Source: a bacterium (GTDB taxonomy: Bacteria > RBG-13-66-14). From it: a DNA stretch of 7,666 nt. Positions within the stretch are counted from its first letter, which is position 1, and each line of letters starts with the position of its first letter. The position numbers and the translations under genes were made by a program. Positions 6,079 to 7,666 of this stretch are shown piece by piece. Under the pieces are notes generated by a model, which saw only the letters and a program-made list of their open reading frames with translations, was not told the origin of the DNA and ran no database searches. Location: assembly GCA_021107695.1 (NCBI GenBank), contig JAIOSI010000296.1, positions 1 to 7,666 of the forward strand, written 5' to 3'.

Positions 6079-6605
6079 CCTCAAAACCTGACAACCTTAT
6101 CGAAATCGGCAGACTGCGCCGTCCCTGGGGACTGAAGGGCGAGCTTATCGTCGCCCCCATCAACGACGGCGGACTGCGCTTTTACTCCCGCTTCAAGACA
6201 ATCTGGCTGGCAGATGAAGATACCCCCCGCGAGGGAGTCTCCTGGCGACAGGACAAGGGCGGGAAGCTTTACCTGAGGCTTCAGGGAGTCACCACGCCGG
6301 AAGCAGCAAAGGCGTTCTCCGACCGAACCTTCTCCGCTCCGCTGGAACAGCTACCGGAGCTGGCGAAGGGCGACTTTTACCTCCACGAGCTGGCGAACCT
6401 GCGGGCGGTGAATGAAGCCGGGCAGCCCCTCGGCGAGGTCTCCGATGTCATCTCCGGAGCCGGTGGTGCCAATGCGATCATCGTCCTCAAACAGCCGGAC
6501 GGGCTGGAGCGACTGCTGCCCTTCATTCGCGAGATTGTTCGTGAAATCGACATTTTCGGCAAGCGAATCGTCCTGCGACTTTTGGACGAGGTAGAGGTGA
6601 AGTGA
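6075..6605 (+). CDS. rimM: Ribosome maturation factor RimM
   Basis: RimM binds ribosomal protein S19 and helps mature the head of the 30S subunit, including 16S rRNA processing. At 176 residues this is a normal full-length member. The N-terminal RimM barrel (about 8-90) opens with IGRLRRPWGLKGE (11-23), the family's IGxxxxPxGLKGE signature. The C-terminal PRC-barrel (about 98-172) has FYLHELANL (101-109), GQPLGEVSDV (116-125), the GGANAIIVL turn (130-138), ERLLPFI (145-151) and a closing KRIVLRLLDE. The ATG at 6075 overlaps the preceding TGA by four bases and no Shine-Dalgarno is visible, so initiation probably depends on re-initiation or coupling. RimM usually sits between rpsP/KH-domain genes and trmD-rplS; here it lies between two exported-protein genes, with none of those partners visible in the window. 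Identification is firm. Confidence 0.93.
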   Translation: MTSKPDNLIEIGRLRRPWGLKGELIVAPINDGGLRFYSRFKTIWLADEDTPREGVSWRQDKGGKLYLRLQGVTTPEAAKAFSDRTFSAPLEQLPELAKGDFYLHELANLRAVNEAGQPLGEVSDVISGAGGANAIIVLKQPDGLERLLPFIREIVREIDIFGKRIVLRLLDEVEVK

Positions 6606-7666
6606 TGATACGGCGAACGATTGTAGCTATTCTGCTGGTGCTGACGCTGACCGTTGTCGCGGAGCAGTCCGCCGATTTCTTCGCCCAGAAGACCCGGCAG
6701 CTGCTCTACGCCGATTTCTCGCTGGGAACGCCGGAAGAGTACGAAGAGCTGATCTCTCTGGCAAAGAGCGGTAGCTTCGCCGAGGCTGCCAGCCTCCTCG
6801 ATAGCATTCTGGAAAGCAAACCCCGCCTGCCCCAGTATCAGCGTCTGGCGCGGGCATATTGCCACGCAGCAGCGGGAAACTACGCCATGGCGATTGGGCT
6901 GTTCCTTGAGGAGAGCGTCGCTGCCCCGGAGATGCAGCTCGGCCTGGCAACCGCCTTCTGCCACAACAATCTGGGGGAGCATACCGCCGCTGCGGCAGCC
7001 TTTATCGAGGTCGCCCTCAACAGCCCACTCTACCAGGAAAAGCAGATCGCCTCGTGGAATGGGCTGCTGGCTTACTATAACGCGCTGGATACCGAAGCCG
7101 ACCTCGCCACAGCGGAGCGGCTGCTGACGAAATATCAGTCCGCCTACGAGCAGGTTGTTTATCTCTTTGGCTACGCTGATCCGCACTTCCCAAGGGAACG
7201 CAAAACCGCCAACCTTGCCGAGCGACTGACAGACTTCGCTCAGTATTCCACATCGGCTGCTCTCTGGAATGAGCTGCTCTCCGCACCGCTACCCAACGAT
7301 GGTGCGGAGGGTGAGGTTACCCTCGCCTACGCTGCTGCTCGTCTGGCGGGCAACGCCGCCCTGGCTGGGGATTTCATCTCTGCCGCTCAGGGCTACCGTC
7401 GCTCTTTTGAGCTTGCCTCGCCGGACAGTGAAACCGCCAATTATGCGGAGAATCGCCTGCTGCTGACCCTACAGAGGCTTACCGTTCAGGCGGAGGCTCG
7501 GCTGCGGGGTGAAACGGTTACCCTTAGCGGCACAAAGCCGGGGGGCGACTCCAACGATGGTTTTACCAAGCTGCTGACCGTTCTTTATAGCATTATCAAC
7601 GGTGGTGATTCTGCTGCGGCTCTGGAGCTATTGGAATCGGCTCTGCTCCTCGGTGGAGTAGAGGAT
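6605..7666 (+). CDS. Exported TPR-like alpha-helical repeat protein (3' partial)
   Basis: The frame is open from ATG 6605 to the right edge (354 codons, no stop). The start overlaps the rimM stop by one base (TGATG) and has a good ribosome-binding site, GAGGTGA (6594-6600). The N-terminus is a Sec signal peptide: R3-R4, a hydrophobic core, likely cleavage after VVA (17-19). The mature part is rich in Ala and Leu and built of helix pairs. GSFAEAASLLDSIL, then RLARAYCHAAAGNYAMAIGL and LGEHTAAAAAFIEVAL have the TPR pattern of small residues and a G-[NED]-[YFH]-x-x-A-hairpin; a second such set appears near residues 235-275 (LAGNAALAGDFISAAQGYRR). TPR proteins are protein-protein scaffolds; in this place it would act in the periplasm or cell envelope. 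No enzymatic domain is seen in the visible part. Co-translation with rimM looks organisational rather than functional. The C-terminus is unknown. Confidence 0.75.
   Translation, partial: MIRRTIVAILLVLTLTVVAEQSADFFAQKTRQLLYADFSLGTPEEYEELISLAKSGSFAEAASLLDSILESKPRLPQYQRLARAYCHAAAGNYAMAIGLFLEESVAAPEMQLGLATAFCHNNLGEHTAAAAAFIEVALNSPLYQEKQIASWNGLLAYYNALDTEADLATAERLLTKYQSAYEQVVYLFGYADPHFPRERKTANLAERLTDFAQYSTSAALWNELLSAPLPNDGAEGEVTLAYAAARLAGNAALAGDFISAAQGYRRSFELASPDSETANYAENRLLLTLQRLTVQAEARLRGETVTLSGTKPGGDSNDGFTKLLTVLYSIINGGDSAAALELLESALLLGGVED

Noticed and set aside
6377..7186. Long - strand open frame of 269 codons over rimM and the TPR-like gene
   Set aside because: It spans two convincing + strand genes and shows no recognisable domain; GC-rich codon use opens shadow frames here.

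Overview
All genes in this window lie on the + strand, closely packed in short runs. The sequence is moderately GC-rich by eye. Sec-type signal peptides, an inner-membrane-anchored M23 peptidase, TolB/PD40-type beta-propeller proteins, a TPR-like exported protein and rimM in an unusual setting suggest a Gram-negative bacterium, perhaps an uncultivated candidate-phylum lineage. No taxonomic marker allows a firm assignment, so this is an inference from gene style only.

Layout. Bases 2-679 are the 3' end of a beta-propeller protein ending in a bacterial SH3 domain. Six bases later comes a family 2 glycosyltransferase (686-1363) interrupted by an in-frame TAG at 1208-1210; homology resumes in the same frame to a second TAG at 1361. 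A 207-base intergenic region (1364-1570) holds a small palindromic repeat and a candidate promoter. Next is a 727-residue tandem AAA+ protein of the ClpA/ClpB/ClpC type (1571-3754). A 210-base gap (3755-3964) with a two-copy hairpin repeat precedes a membrane-anchored M23 (LytM-type) peptidase (3965-4900). A short gap with a second palindromic repeat (4901-4989) leads into a tightly overlapping run: secreted beta-propeller protein (4990-6078), rimM (6075-6605) and an exported TPR-like helical protein running off the right edge (6605-7666).

The most interesting object is the Clp-like protein. Its architecture is plainly that of a Clp/Hsp100 unfoldase (double Clp N-repeat, D1, D2, no M domain). 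D2 keeps Walker A but has lost the Walker B glutamate, sensor 1 asparagine, arginine finger, sensor 2 arginine and the GYVG pore loop. D1 has Asp for the Walker B Glu and lacks the pore-loop tyrosine. This looks like a divergent Hsp100 with a non-hydrolysing D2 ring and no canonical substrate-gripping loops. The M23 peptidase also has a substitution in its HxH motif. The interrupted glycosyltransferase may be a pseudogene, a sequencing error or a case of UAG read-through.

I see no convincing tRNA, rRNA, CRISPR array, insertion sequence or phage element. Apart from the rimM run, whose overlaps imply co-transcription, no obvious shared pathway links the genes; cell-envelope functions recur.
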